Source of the DNA: FEN-1297 sp963843605 | GTDB lineage: Bacteria; Bacteroidota; Ignavibacteria; Ignavibacteriales; Ignavibacteriaceae | Assembly (NCBI GenBank): GCA_963843605.1 | Contig: CAWJLA010000002.1 | Coordinates: forward strand, 838,557-902,556 | Length of the DNA: 64,000 bases | Direction: 5' to 3' | In this document: positions 48,851 to 57,661 of the stretch, one piece after another | How the letters are laid out: every line of letters starts with the position of its first letter | How positions within the stretch are numbered: position 1 is the stretch's first letter | Position numbers and translations under genes: made by a program | The notes under the pieces: generated by a model | Databases searched by the model: none | The model's input: only the letters and a program-made list of their open reading frames with translations | What the model was told of the DNA's origin: nothing

Positions 48851-49600
48851 ATGAAGCATAAATTAGTATTAATAAGACATGGTGAAAGTACTTGGAATAA
48901 AGAAAACCGTTTTACCGGATGGACAGATGTTGATTTATCCGATCAGGGAATGAAGGAAGCAATGAATGCCGGTAAAATTCTAAAAGAAGAAGGATATACA
49001 TTCGACCTTGCTTTTACCTCGGTGTTAAAACGGGCAATTAGAACTTTATGGATGACACTCGACGGCCTTGATTTGATGTGGATACCGGTTGAAAGATCCT
49101 GGCGCTTAAACGAGAGGCATTACGGCGCACTTCAGGGCCTGAACAAAGCGGAAACAGCCGCTAAATACGGCGATGAACAGGTTCATATCTGGCGAAGAAG
49201 CTATGATATTCAGCCGCCGGCATTGGAAAAAACAGATGATCGATTTCCCGGAAAGGATCCGAGATATAAACAATTGCCGGAATCCGAACTGCCTTTTACC
49301 GAATGTCTCAAGGATACGGTTGCCAGATTTGTCCCTTACTGGGAAAACACAATTGCACCGCGTGTTAAAGAAGGCAAGAAAGTTATTATAGCAGCGCACG
49401 GAAACAGTCTAAGAGCCCTGGTGAAATATCTTGATAACGTCTCCGACGAAGAAATTGTCGGTTTGAATATTCCGACCGGTACCCCTCTTGTTTATGAGCT
49501 TGATGAGAATTTGAAATCTCTCAATCACTATTATCTCGGAAATCAGGAAGAAATAGCAAAGAAAGCCCAGGCAGTTGCAAATCAGGGTAAAGCCAAATAA
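48851..49600 (+). CDS. gpmA: 2,3-bisphosphoglycerate-dependent phosphoglycerate mutase
   Basis: Interconverts 3- and 2-phosphoglycerate in glycolysis. 249 residues. LIRHGESTWN (phosphohistidine His10), FTGWTDVDLS, RHYGALQGLNKAETA and AAHGNSLRALVKYL are all typical. The ribosome site GGAG lies 8 bp before the ATG. Its neighbours are unrelated. Confidence 0.97.
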   Translation: MKHKLVLIRHGESTWNKENRFTGWTDVDLSDQGMKEAMNAGKILKEEGYTFDLAFTSVLKRAIRTLWMTLDGLDLMWIPVERSWRLNERHYGALQGLNKAETAAKYGDEQVHIWRRSYDIQPPALEKTDDRFPGKDPRYKQLPESELPFTECLKDTVARFVPYWENTIAPRVKEGKKVIIAAHGNSLRALVKYLDNVSDEEIVGLNIPTGTPLVYELDENLKSLNHYYLGNQEEIAKKAQAVANQGKAK

Positions 49601-49841
49601 TATTTTGCAGCTTCCCTCAAATTAGATTTTTGAATATGGCTTGGTGACTTTGTAAATAGTTCTCGGATATATTAAAAAAATCTGGAAATGATGCAAAGAC
49701 ACCGGGCCATCTGGGAAGTAGAAAAACCGCTTTACACGGAGAAAAGCTCATTAAGAAAATTAGCCTTGATTTTGAAAATCATTTTGCCAATTTTTTACTT
49801 CGATTTTATTACATAGTGCATCTTTTAAGGGAGACTTTTTA

Positions 49842-50897
49842 ATGTCCAAAAAAATATCGGGTCTTTTCTTCCTTTCCTTTTTATTTTTGACTTTTAATTT
49901 AAACGCTCAGACAGTAATCGGGAAATATGCCGGTGATTTTATGGCAATCGGAGTCGGCGGCAGACCGCTTGGAATGGGCGGAGCTTTTGTAGCAATTGCC
50001 AACGACGTAACCGCGGGTTATTATAACCCGGCCGGCCTTGCGCTAATAAATTACCCGGAAATTTCCCTTATGCACGATGAACGATACGGTAGCCTGGTAA
50101 ATTATGATTATGCCGCAGTTGCCATACCTTACGATACCGATATGAGTTTCGGGTTGAGTATTATGCGGTTAGGCGTTGACGGAATACCTGATACCAGGAA
50201 TGCGCTGATCGACAGAAACACCGGACAGGTAATAACCGATCCTAATTTTATTAATTCGCCTTCCGCAGGTTTGGACTATAGCCAGATAACCGAATTCAGC
50301 GACCAGGACTGGGCATTTTATTTTACTTTCGCCAAACGTTATAACAAAAAACTGTATTACGGTGCTAATGCAAAAGTTATCTACAGAAGTATTGCCGAAT
50401 ATTCGGCTTACGGTATCGGATTTGACGTCGGTGCTTGGTATGCTGTAACTGATAAATTTTCCGTTGGTGCAAATCTTCAGGATATAACTACTACAATTGT
50501 TGCATGGAGTACCGGAAGGAATGAATTGATAACTCCGACGGCAAAATTAGGCGCCGCATACAGGATACCTTTCCTCGGAGGTACTTTTATGCCTGCCGCG
50601 GATTTCGATGTGCGATTTGAGGGAAGAAAATATTCAGCAAATGTGTATGTCGGGCCGGTTAGCGTAAATATGCACGCGGGCTTTGAATATAATTATAAGA
50701 ATATTTTTATGGTGCGCGGTGGCTATAACGATGTTAACCAGTTTACTATCGGCGCGGGCATAAAACTCCCGAAATTAAACATAGACTATTCATTCGCTAG
50801 ATTCAGTGAATCTGCTGCCGATAGGCTCCCCGACACACACCGGATCTCGCTGATATTAACATTGGAAGAGCCCAGATTTCTGCGTCCGGGTTCTTGA
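49842..50897 (+). CDS. PorV/PorQ-family outer-membrane beta-barrel protein
   Basis: 351 residues. Signal peptide (MSKKISGLFFLSFLFLTFNL, cleavage after LNAQ), then GGRPLGMGGAFVAIANDVTAGYYNPAGLAL, the family's N-terminal motif seen in FadL-like barrels. The rest has alternating strand patterns to the end. PorV works with type IX secretion and gliding motility in Bacteroidota; this family member may be a paralogue with another role. AAGGGAG lies about 10 bp before the ATG. Confidence 0.88.
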   Translation: MSKKISGLFFLSFLFLTFNLNAQTVIGKYAGDFMAIGVGGRPLGMGGAFVAIANDVTAGYYNPAGLALINYPEISLMHDERYGSLVNYDYAAVAIPYDTDMSFGLSIMRLGVDGIPDTRNALIDRNTGQVITDPNFINSPSAGLDYSQITEFSDQDWAFYFTFAKRYNKKLYYGANAKVIYRSIAEYSAYGIGFDVGAWYAVTDKFSVGANLQDITTTIVAWSTGRNELITPTAKLGAAYRIPFLGGTFMPAADFDVRFEGRKYSANVYVGPVSVNMHAGFEYNYKNIFMVRGGYNDVNQFTIGAGIKLPKLNIDYSFARFSESAADRLPDTHRISLILTLEEPRFLRPGS

Positions 50898-50987
50898 TTT
50901 TTATACAGGCGGTAATGATAGATATTTTTGCCGGTAACAAAATTAAAATGCAATAAAGAGTCTCTCTTCACCTTACTTCAAACAAAT

Positions 50988-51389
50988 TTAACTTTGTTTT
51001 TGATCTTTAACCGCATCCAATAGCGTATTTAATAACACCTTATTTTCAACAGGTTTTGTTAAAAACACATCTACACCCGCATTTAAAGCATTATCTCTGT
51101 CCTTTTTAAATGCATGAGCAGACAAACAAATGACAGGCGTATTTTCGTACCCCTTCATTTTTCTCAATTCACTTGTTAGTTCTAATCCGTTTTTATTCCC
51201 TCTTAAGGAAATATCCATCAGTATAACATCAAATTTAGATTTATTTAAATGATCGTAAAACGACTGCTCAGAATCGCAAATCTCTACATCAAAGTGTCTC
51301 TTTAAAAACATTTCCAAAAATTTCTGATTCTCAAAATCATCCTCGGTCACTAATAATTTAGGCCGTTCCGGATTATTGATATCGCTCAT
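50988..51389 (-). CDS. REC-only response regulator
   Basis: 133 residues, CheY-like with no output domain. The acidic pair is Asp17/Asp18 (VTEDDFENQ), the phospho-acceptor is Asp59 (VILMDISL), and the conserved Lys is in FLTKPVE near 112. A paralogue lies at 52385-52756 with a similar motif order. The pair flanks a hypothetical membrane protein. No histidine kinase is in the same orientation immediately before it. Confidence 0.88.
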   Translation of the reverse strand: MSDINNPERPKLLVTEDDFENQKFLEMFLKRHFDVEICDSEQSFYDHLNKSKFDVILMDISLRGNKNGLELTSELRKMKGYENTPVICLSAHAFKKDRDNALNAGVDVFLTKPVENKVLLNTLLDAVKDQKQS

Positions 51390-51700
51390 AAATGGCTCCT
51401 AAAAAATATATTCATTAAAAATCTTAAGACCTCAAATATTAAATATTATTTTATTTCGTCTGTTTTGAATTATAAAAGGCTTTCAACCTGCTTTATTTAA
51501 GTACAACGACCGATATGCCGGCCGCTGTTTTATAAGAACATTACCGGAAGGTTCGCGTTAATTACAATTCCTAAAAATAATTTTATTACTTACATAATCG
51601 AATAAAACAACAAAATATTGATTAAGGTATAAATTTCCAGATTTTCTGTTATTAAAATAAGAATAATTTCATTGGTAAAAAACGTGATTATTTTGTTTTT
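51390..51700. other. Intergenic region upstream of the REC-only gene
   Basis: 311 bp, A/T-rich, without a convincing frame. It must hold the promoter for 50988-51389 and the end of the membrane-protein transcript. I see no strong hairpin or repeat. Confidence 0.35.
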
Positions 51701-52285
51701 CTATTTCAGTGTGATAGTTGTGTTCGGACTGTCTTCTTTAAAAATACAAAAGTACATCCCGATAAAGAACTCAAATATTGAAGTGATCAGGTAGTAAAAA
51801 TGAGCGCCGGTAAATTCGGTTATTAAATTGAAGCTTTTTGTAACGACGGTAATCTCGTAAAAAACCAGTATTAATATAAATAAGTTGATTACCTTACTGT
51901 TAAATAGTCTCAGCGTAAGCTGTTTGATAAATATCCCCAAAATCAGAGAATGAATTAAAATAAAAATCAGTTCATCGTTAATACTAGAAAGGAAAAATCC
52001 AGAAAAGAATAAAAGTATCAAAAGCAAAACCGGCCAGACTCTCTTAACGAAATTTTTCTCTAAAATTGAAAGAAGTGAAATAATACTAAGCAGATTTTGA
52101 AGCAGCAAAAAATTTACATGAAAATAATGATGAATTACAGCAGTGGCTTCAATAGGCGGAATAAGAATAAAATAAATTAAGTATCTACTTTTATGCTGTT
52201 TAATAGGAGGGAACAGCCATATTAGTTGGGTAAAGGAATAAATTTGATAGAGTAAATTCATAATCAGCAGCAGCAAGAGATACAA
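51701..52285 (-). CDS. Hypothetical membrane protein between two REC genes
   Basis: 194 residues, almost entirely hydrophobic, with about six predicted helices (for example LLLLIMNLLYQIYSF, then FLLLQNLLSIISLLSIL). The phenylalanine/leucine/isoleucine content is high, and charged residues are few. Not recognised. Its position between two REC-only genes hints at a membrane sensor or accessory part, but this is inference from location alone. Confidence 0.6.
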   Translation of the reverse strand: MYLLLLLIMNLLYQIYSFTQLIWLFPPIKQHKSRYLIYFILIPPIEATAVIHHYFHVNFLLLQNLLSIISLLSILEKNFVKRVWPVLLLILLFFSGFFLSSINDELIFILIHSLILGIFIKQLTLRLFNSKVINLFILILVFYEITVVTKSFNLITEFTGAHFYYLITSIFEFFIGMYFCIFKEDSPNTTITLK

Positions 52286-52384
52286 AATGAAAGTGAAAAA
52301 TAATTTAACTCGAGTTTGATCCGGATGACTAGCAGGTTAAATTTAGCCGCATTTGTTACGGATAATTTTAACTGAGAGGTTTCT

Positions 52385-52756
52385 TTAAGATATAATCATT
52401 TGATTTATTGTCAGCAAAAGATTATCGTTTTTTACAGGTTTTTCCAAAAAAATATCAATTCCGGCTTCGTATGCGTTTCTTTTATCATTGTCAAGTACAT
52501 GAGCAGATAAACATAAAATTGGTATCGTTCTGTATTGCTCCGAAGTCTTTAATTCTCTGGTAATCTGCAGTCCGTCTTTAATTCCATTTAATGCAATATC
52601 CATTATAATAAGGTGATATTCCTTTTGCTCCAAAAATGAATAACACTCCGTATCCGAATTGCAAATATCAACTTCATAATATTTTCCTAAAAAAAGATTC
52701 AGGAAAAGCTGGGTATCGTAATCATCTTCCACAATAAGGATTTTTGATTTCTTCAT
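52385..52756 (-). CDS. REC-only response regulator
   Basis: 123 residues. Asp11/Asp12 (VEDDYDTQL), phospho-acceptor Asp53 (IIMDIALNG) and Lys in FLEKPVK (near 103). Paralogous to the protein at 50988-51389. It lies after a hairpin (52790-52823) and a pair of palindromes (52915-52956) that may control it. Confidence 0.88.
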   Translation of the reverse strand: MKKSKILIVEDDYDTQLFLNLFLGKYYEVDICNSDTECYSFLEQKEYHLIIMDIALNGIKDGLQITRELKTSEQYRTIPILCLSAHVLDNDKRNAYEAGIDIFLEKPVKNDNLLLTINQMIIS

Positions 52757-52780
52757 TAAATTCTAAATTCTATCGTATAA

Positions 52781-52823
52781 AAAAAAACGGGAACCATTGA
52801 ATAGGAGCAAATCCAATGGTTCC
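52781..52823 (-). terminator. Rho-independent terminator or attenuator-like hairpin
   Basis: GGAACCATTG (52790-52799) pairs perfectly with CAATGGTTCC (52814-52823), loop 14 nt. On the minus strand a run of nine T follows, within 3 bases of the stem. It sits 238 bp past the NarL-type gene stop and 33 bp before the REC-only gene ATG. Between the two stems and the NarL gene a G-rich minus-strand stretch occurs (52828-52850). Confidence 0.75.
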
Positions 52824-52914
52824 ACGACTCCCCTGCGCCCCCACCCTTGTAAAAAAACCGTATCGAATATATAAATTGTCCCGTTAAAAAAAATCAGTAT
52901 TAATACCTAATTTT

Positions 52915-52956
52915 AAATAGGAACTCTTCCTATTTCCTTATGGGAATTCTTCCTAT
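52915..52956. promoter_or_regulatory. Two tandem palindromic operators
   Basis: First: AAATAGGAA and TTCCTATTT around CTC (52915-52935), perfect. Second: ATGGGAA and TTCCTAT around TTC (52940-52956), one mismatch. Centres are about 23 bp apart, close to two helical turns. The rest of this 305-bp gap (52757-53060) holds the hairpin and a G-rich tract and no gene. A likely target of a response regulator such as the NarL-type protein upstream. Confidence 0.6.
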
Positions 52957-53060
52957 ATGGATGTGTTAATTGATGTGTTTTGGTTGAATTGGCGCAGTTT
53001 TAGAAGTTTTAATGCGTATTGGGGAATAAAAACGTTCGGGAAATTAAAACCAGCTCATAA

Positions 53061-53705
53061 TTAAAATTCATTTTGAATTGCAAACTTTGCCAGAGCCGAA
53101 CTGCTTTTTATGTTTAATTTTTGCATTAGATTTGTTTTGTGACTGTCCACCGTGCGCGAGCTAATTCCGAGGGAATCGGCAATTTCTTGATTTGAAAGCC
53201 CTCCTGCGATAAGATGAAGTACCTCTTTTTCCCGCTTTGTAAGTATCACTTTTTCTCTGGTATCAGCAGATTCATCAAATTTTTTTATTAAATTCTCAAT
53301 GACTATTTGTGAAATACTAAGTCCGAAGTATCTTTTTCCAGAGGCAACGGTCTTTATAGCCATTATTAATTCTTCTTTACTTATATTTTTATGAAGTATG
53401 CCTGATGCACCTAGTTTCATTGCACTATAAATATACTCCTCGTTTTCATGCATTGTAAGGATAAGAATATTTGCCGAAGGCATTTGTTTTTTTATTTCTG
53501 AAGTAGCTTCCAAACCGGAAATATCCGGCATTGAAATATCCATTAATATCACATCAGGTTTTAGTTCTAGGACTTTTTTTATTGCATCGCTACCGTTTTC
53601 GGCTTCATCTATGACCTTAATATCCGGGACATCTTTTAGAAGGCTTTTTATACCGGATCTTACCAGCAGATGATCATCTGCAATGAAAGTCCTAATTATA
53701 TTCAT
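53061..53705 (-). CDS. NarL/LuxR-family response regulator
   Basis: 214 residues from the ATG at 53705, chosen over 53765 because the earlier start only reads into kinase sequence. The REC domain has Asp10/Asp11 (FIADDHLL) and phospho-acceptor Asp56 (VILMDISMP). The C-terminal LuxR HTH is LTKREKEVLHLIAGGLSNQEI (motif start shown only), then LGISSRTVDSHKTNL. Overlaps the kinase gene by 14 bp, so they are translationally linked. It may bind the palindromes at 52915-52956. Confidence 0.93.
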   Translation of the reverse strand: MNIIRTFIADDHLLVRSGIKSLLKDVPDIKVIDEAENGSDAIKKVLELKPDVILMDISMPDISGLEATSEIKKQMPSANILILTMHENEEYIYSAMKLGASGILHKNISKEELIMAIKTVASGKRYFGLSISQIVIENLIKKFDESADTREKVILTKREKEVLHLIAGGLSNQEIADSLGISSRTVDSHKTNLMQKLNIKSSSALAKFAIQNEF

Positions 53706-54864
53706 TTTCTTCCTCCGTAGGTAATTCAACAATAATTTCTGTTCCCCTCCCTTTTCGCGAATCAATCACAAATTTGCCGTCGAGGGCAATAGCCCTTTCG
53801 GACATATTTATTAACCCCATTCCTTCCTTTTTTGCCGGGTCGATGTGAACATTATTATTTTCAAAGCCTATGCCGTCGTCCTCTACCATTAATCTGATGA
53901 AACCGGGATGCTTTACTATTTGCAGGCTGAATTCCGAAGCTTTGGAGTGCTTCATAATATTATTTAAGGCTTCCTGTGCGATCCGATAAAAAGCAGTTTC
54001 CATATCCGAGTTCAGCCTTTTATCTATTTTGTGCGCTAAAAAAAGTCCTTTCATATTTGTTTTTTTAGCGACCTCATTACATAATGAATTAAGAGCAGGT
54101 ATCAATCCCAGGTCATCGAGTATCCTTGGTTTGAGCCGGTAGGAAATCTCCCTTATTTCGAACATCGCACTCTCTACTAAAGCAGATAAATCTTCAACAT
54201 GCTTCTGACTTCGATCATTCGGAGTCAAGGAGCTTTTTAAAATTTCAAGATTTAATTTAATTGATGTCAGTACCTGTCCTATTCCGTCGTGAAGTTCCAT
54301 AGAAATTTTTTGCTTCTCTTCTTCCTGCAACTTTTGAAGATGGTTTGCCAGCACTCGGAGTTTTTTCCTTGATTCAGTCAATTCATTTTCAAAATTCTTC
54401 CTTTCCGTAATATTGTTGCAATAAATTTGGCCGAATTCCATCTCAGGAATTCCTTTTACAGTGACATCAAAAAATTGGTTCAAAATGTATGTTGATAAAA
54501 TTATTGTCTTGCCTTCCGATATAATCCCCGAGTAATTGAAATGTGCCAAAGACGGAAAAATTTCGGAGACAAAAATACCCGGCTGCCATTTCTCACCCAA
54601 TAATTCGAGTCCTGCCTTATTAACTAGAATAACACATCCAACCATATCGAACCTAAACAATGGTTCCGGATCAAGCTGCGCAAATAAGGCCATAAGCTTG
54701 TTGTTTTGCGATTCCAGGCTTTCTTTTTCAAGTTTGAATCTTCTGTTGCTCGGTAAATAGACGTGGACATAAAATATATAAGTCAATCCCAGCAGAGCAA
54801 GGCTTAATAGAATAGAAAGAATGATAGGGTTATTTAAACTGAATATTAGATTTTCCGAAGACAT
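53692..54864 (-). CDS. Sensor histidine kinase, PAS + HisKA_3 type (NarX/DegS-like)
   Basis: 390 residues. One membrane helix (about 13-35), a PAS domain (about 55-150), and the dimerisation domain with the phospho-acceptor His192 (MELHDGIGQVL). The ATP-binding domain has DDGIGFENN, and MGLINMSERAIAL near 350. Phosphorylates the NarL-type regulator encoded by the overlapping downstream gene. The single helix and PAS suggest an intracellular or redox cue rather than a periplasmic ligand; this is inference. Confidence 0.93.
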   Translation of the reverse strand: MSSENLIFSLNNPIILSILLSLALLGLTYIFYVHVYLPSNRRFKLEKESLESQNNKLMALFAQLDPEPLFRFDMVGCVILVNKAGLELLGEKWQPGIFVSEIFPSLAHFNYSGIISEGKTIILSTYILNQFFDVTVKGIPEMEFGQIYCNNITERKNFENELTESRKKLRVLANHLQKLQEEEKQKISMELHDGIGQVLTSIKLNLEILKSSLTPNDRSQKHVEDLSALVESAMFEIREISYRLKPRILDDLGLIPALNSLCNEVAKKTNMKGLFLAHKIDKRLNSDMETAFYRIAQEALNNIMKHSKASEFSLQIVKHPGFIRLMVEDDGIGFENNNVHIDPAKKEGMGLINMSERAIALDGKFVIDSRKGRGTEIIVELPTEEENEYN

Positions 54865-55024
54865 AACTTATTTAATACAACAATAAATTTCCGATTAAAC
54901 AGCGCACAAGTTTAATGAGTTAATATAAATAAAATTTTATCAATTCTAAAAATCAATAATTTTACTTTTTCAAATTAGTTCTTTACTATTAGATGGTCTA
55001 ATTGAGTTTATACAGGAAATAAGA

Positions 55025-55246
55025 ATGAATGAATTTCAACATTTGGGAAGGATATTGATCTTTACGGGAGCTTTAATCCTTTTAATAGGGTTGTTTTTAG
55101 CTTTTTGGGATAAAATTCCATTTATAGGCAAGCTTCCCGGTGATATATATATTAAAAGGAATAACTTTACTTTTTATTTCCCGATCGTAACTTCAATTCT
55201 TTTAAGTATTGTTATCAGCCTTATCTTATATTTTTTCCGCAAATAA
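55025..55246 (+). CDS. DUF2905 domain small membrane protein
   Basis: 73 residues with two membrane helices. The central DUF2905 motif is IPFIGKLPGDIYIKR. The C-terminal half is a second helix (IVTSILLSIVISLILYFF). Function unknown. AAGAATGA precedes the start. It stands alone on plus. Confidence 0.9.
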   Translation: MNEFQHLGRILIFTGALILLIGLFLAFWDKIPFIGKLPGDIYIKRNNFTFYFPIVTSILLSIVISLILYFFRK

Positions 55247-55333
55247 CGTTTGAGCCTCATTCGACTGGTCTTTTCAACCTTTTGGGAGTTTCTGTCCAGA
55301 TTTCTGATTATGAAAATTCTATATGGTAATAGA

Positions 55334-55362
55334 AGAAAAAATATTCCCGCAAAAGCGGGAAT
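55334..55362 (-). terminator. Rho-independent terminator of the tlpA-like gene
   Basis: ATTCCCGC (55343-55350) and GCGGGAAT (55355-55362), loop AAAA. On the minus strand TATTTTTTC follows immediately. It lies about 45 bp past the tlpA-like stop. Confidence 0.8.
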
Positions 55363-55405
55363 AAAACTTCGATAAATTTTGGAAAAAATTACCTAAATCT
55401 GGATA

Positions 55406-55969
55406 TTAAGATTTTTTCAGAAGTTTATTTATTTCGTTAATATAAACTTCTTTAGGAGTTAGACCAACATGCTGTTTGATGATTTTTCCATTTTTATCTA
55501 TTATAAATGAGGTTGGTATTGCCTCAATATTACCGTAATCCTGAACTATTTGGTTGGTAGCGTAAACTACCGGGTAGTTAATGCCGTAGTTTTTTATAAA
55601 AGGGACAACATCTTTTTTAGTTTCAACATCGAGCGAAACACCAATAACAACAATCTTATTTTTAAATTCTTTTTTAATCGATATTAAATCAGGAATACCT
55701 CTTCTGCAGGGAGGGCACCATGTAGCCCAAAAATCTATTATTACAACCTTTCCCTTGAATTGAGATAAACTGACTTTTTTCCCTTGAGTATCAACAAGAG
55801 TAAAATCAGGTGCAGTTTGTTCGGCGGATGCGGCTTCGGGCATCTGGGCTTGAGAAATCTGCGCCGAATTGTTTTCTTTTATCTGGTCTTTTGTATCGGA
55901 TGTGTTTTTATTACATCCCATTAACGCAGCTGCGCCCGATAATATTATAATAAGAGCTAATTTTTTCAT
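55406..55969 (-). CDS. TlpA-family thioredoxin-like lipoprotein
   Basis: 187 residues. Lipobox LMGC with Cys19, then a short linker rich in Ala/Gln. The thioredoxin fold has WATWCPPC (Cys85-Cys88) and the cis-Pro region IEAIPTSFII. It reduces or oxidises extracytoplasmic thiols, often in cytochrome c maturation. 15 bp after the small membrane protein gene, so possibly co-transcribed. Confidence 0.93.
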   Translation of the reverse strand: MKKLALIIILSGAAALMGCNKNTSDTKDQIKENNSAQISQAQMPEAASAEQTAPDFTLVDTQGKKVSLSQFKGKVVIIDFWATWCPPCRRGIPDLISIKKEFKNKIVVIGVSLDVETKKDVVPFIKNYGINYPVVYATNQIVQDYGNIEAIPTSFIIDKNGKIIKQHVGLTPKEVYINEINKLLKKS

Positions 55970-55984
55970 ATAGTTTCCTAATTG

Positions 55985-56251
55985 TTATTTTTTTGAACTA
56001 TGTGTATCCATTTGCAGCCTCGGATCTATCGTTGTGTCCGGTTTTGGCTGCGTTGCCGAATTATAGCTCGGCGGATAAGGTCCTTCTTTAGGAACCGATC
56101 TGGTATTATTTACAATAAAAAATATTAAGAGTATCAGTATTACTACGATAGTCCAGAAGGTATTTTTGTATTTCGGATTTATTAAAGGTTTTTTTCCGGT
56201 GTTTGTTTTACCTATCTGTCTTTCCTTAGTTTTGCCTTTTTTCGTTGCCAT
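55985..56251 (-). CDS. Small single-pass membrane protein
   Basis: 88 residues. N-terminal Lys-rich stretch (MATKKGKTKERQIGKTNTGKK region, first 20 residues), then one membrane helix (about 32-48, TFWTIVVILILLIFFIV), and a proline/serine tail. Not recognised. It lies directly upstream of the TlpA-like gene. A role in the same envelope redox step is possible but unproven. Confidence 0.6.
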   Translation of the reverse strand: MATKKGKTKERQIGKTNTGKKPLINPKYKNTFWTIVVILILLIFFIVNNTRSVPKEGPYPPSYNSATQPKPDTTIDPRLQMDTHSSKK

Positions 56252-56335
56252 TTTTTTAATTTTGTATATTTGATGTAAGTTTTAAAATTTAGATTCTAAA
56301 ATAACAAATTTAAGGCGAAAAAAATCACAAAAATT

Positions 56336-57406
56336 TCACGAATTGAATAACTTAAGCTGCGGATCAAGATTTTTAGCAAAGCAGTTCAGATTCAATTCAG
56401 GGCCGTGTGTCTTAAGTCCGAATTTTTTACTGCTTATCGTAAAAAGTGAATTTATTGTTTCCGCCAATTCTCCTTCTCCTGAAAACCTGGTTCCCGGCCT
56501 GTAATCGTTCATTTTTCCGTTTCTAATTTGTTTAATCTGGTTTATTATTTTATCCGCACGGTCCGGAATATTATCCGTAAGCCATTTTATAAATAATTCT
56601 TTTACAGAATATGGCAAACGCAGCATTTCCCGCCCGGCAAATGCGGCACCGGCATCAGCCGAAGCTTCGAGTATTGCCGGTATTTCTTTATCGGTAAGAC
56701 CGGGTATAATGGGGGCAATATTAACTCCGACGGGAATATTATTCTCCGCCAGTGTTTTTATAATATTTAATCTTCTTCCCGGACTTGCAGTTCTCGGCTC
56801 CATTAATCCGGCAAGCTTTTGGTTTAATGTAGTAATAGAAATCCGAGCAACAACAATATTTCTTTCCGCCATTTGCTTCAGAATATCCAGATCACGCAAT
56901 ATCAAAGAATTTTTTGTAATGATTGAAACAGGATTGCCGTAATGACTGCATAATTGCAATAATTTTCTTGTTATTTGCAGTTTTCTTTCGACAGGCTGAT
57001 AGCAGTCGGTATTGCCCGAAAAATTAATAGTCTCGGGTTTATAATTTTTATTATCAAAATATTGCTTTAATAGCAAAGGCGCCTTATCCTTAACCATTAT
57101 TTTGGTTTCAAAGTCAACACCGGAAGAAAAACCGAGATACTCATGATTGGTGCGGGCATAGCAATAAATACATCCGTGCTCGCAGCCGCGGTAAGGATTT
57201 ATGGATAAATTAAAATCAAGATCATAACTGTCGTTTTTTGAAATTACCGATTTTGATTCATCTTTGAAAAAAACCGTTTCAATTTTCTTTTCGTTTTTTT
57301 CATCAAATTCTTTTTCCGGATCAATAAACTCTTCATCTTCTATGTGTAATTTCTCAAACCGGTTCTTCGGATTAAACTGGGCTCCTCTTCCTCTAATATG
57401 TTTCAT
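56336..57406 (-). CDS. Radical SAM protein, PA0069/SPL-like family
   Basis: 356 residues. The radical SAM motif is CEHGCIYC (Cys75, Cys79, Cys82) with CYARTNHEY following, characteristic of the PA0069 family. SAM-binding parts include INFSGNTDCYQPVE and NIPVGVNIAPIIPGLTD. The substrate is unknown. The N-terminus begins MKHIRGRGAQFNPKNRFEK, typical of this family. Confidence 0.93.
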   Translation of the reverse strand: MKHIRGRGAQFNPKNRFEKLHIEDEEFIDPEKEFDEKNEKKIETVFFKDESKSVISKNDSYDLDFNLSINPYRGCEHGCIYCYARTNHEYLGFSSGVDFETKIMVKDKAPLLLKQYFDNKNYKPETINFSGNTDCYQPVERKLQITRKLLQLCSHYGNPVSIITKNSLILRDLDILKQMAERNIVVARISITTLNQKLAGLMEPRTASPGRRLNIIKTLAENNIPVGVNIAPIIPGLTDKEIPAILEASADAGAAFAGREMLRLPYSVKELFIKWLTDNIPDRADKIINQIKQIRNGKMNDYRPGTRFSGEGELAETINSLFTISSKKFGLKTHGPELNLNCFAKNLDPQLKLFNS

Positions 57407-57661
57407 ATGTTACTTCAAATAAATTCAAAATATCAATTTCAATATCTGCTAAAATATCCGGTGCAAAAAATTAGAAATACATTCCGATTAATTATACTGT
57501 TTCGAAAATTAAGTATTGTCTCATTTTTTTTAATTATCAAAGTTAGCCGTCCTGTCTACCCGTTGACAGGGTGAACTATAACATTTTCTATCCCATTCCC
57601 GCGGCACCTCCGGAGATGACAATATGAAGCGAAATTAAAAATTAAACATTACGAAAATGAA

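Noticed and set aside
53706..53765. Longer NarL regulator start
   Set aside because: The upstream part reads kinase coding sequence in another frame and adds no domain.
57551..57570. CCTGTC / GACAGG inverted repeat
   Set aside because: Short stem, no T run, and no neighbouring gene in the right orientation; it may belong to a degraded intergenic repeat but I could not support it.
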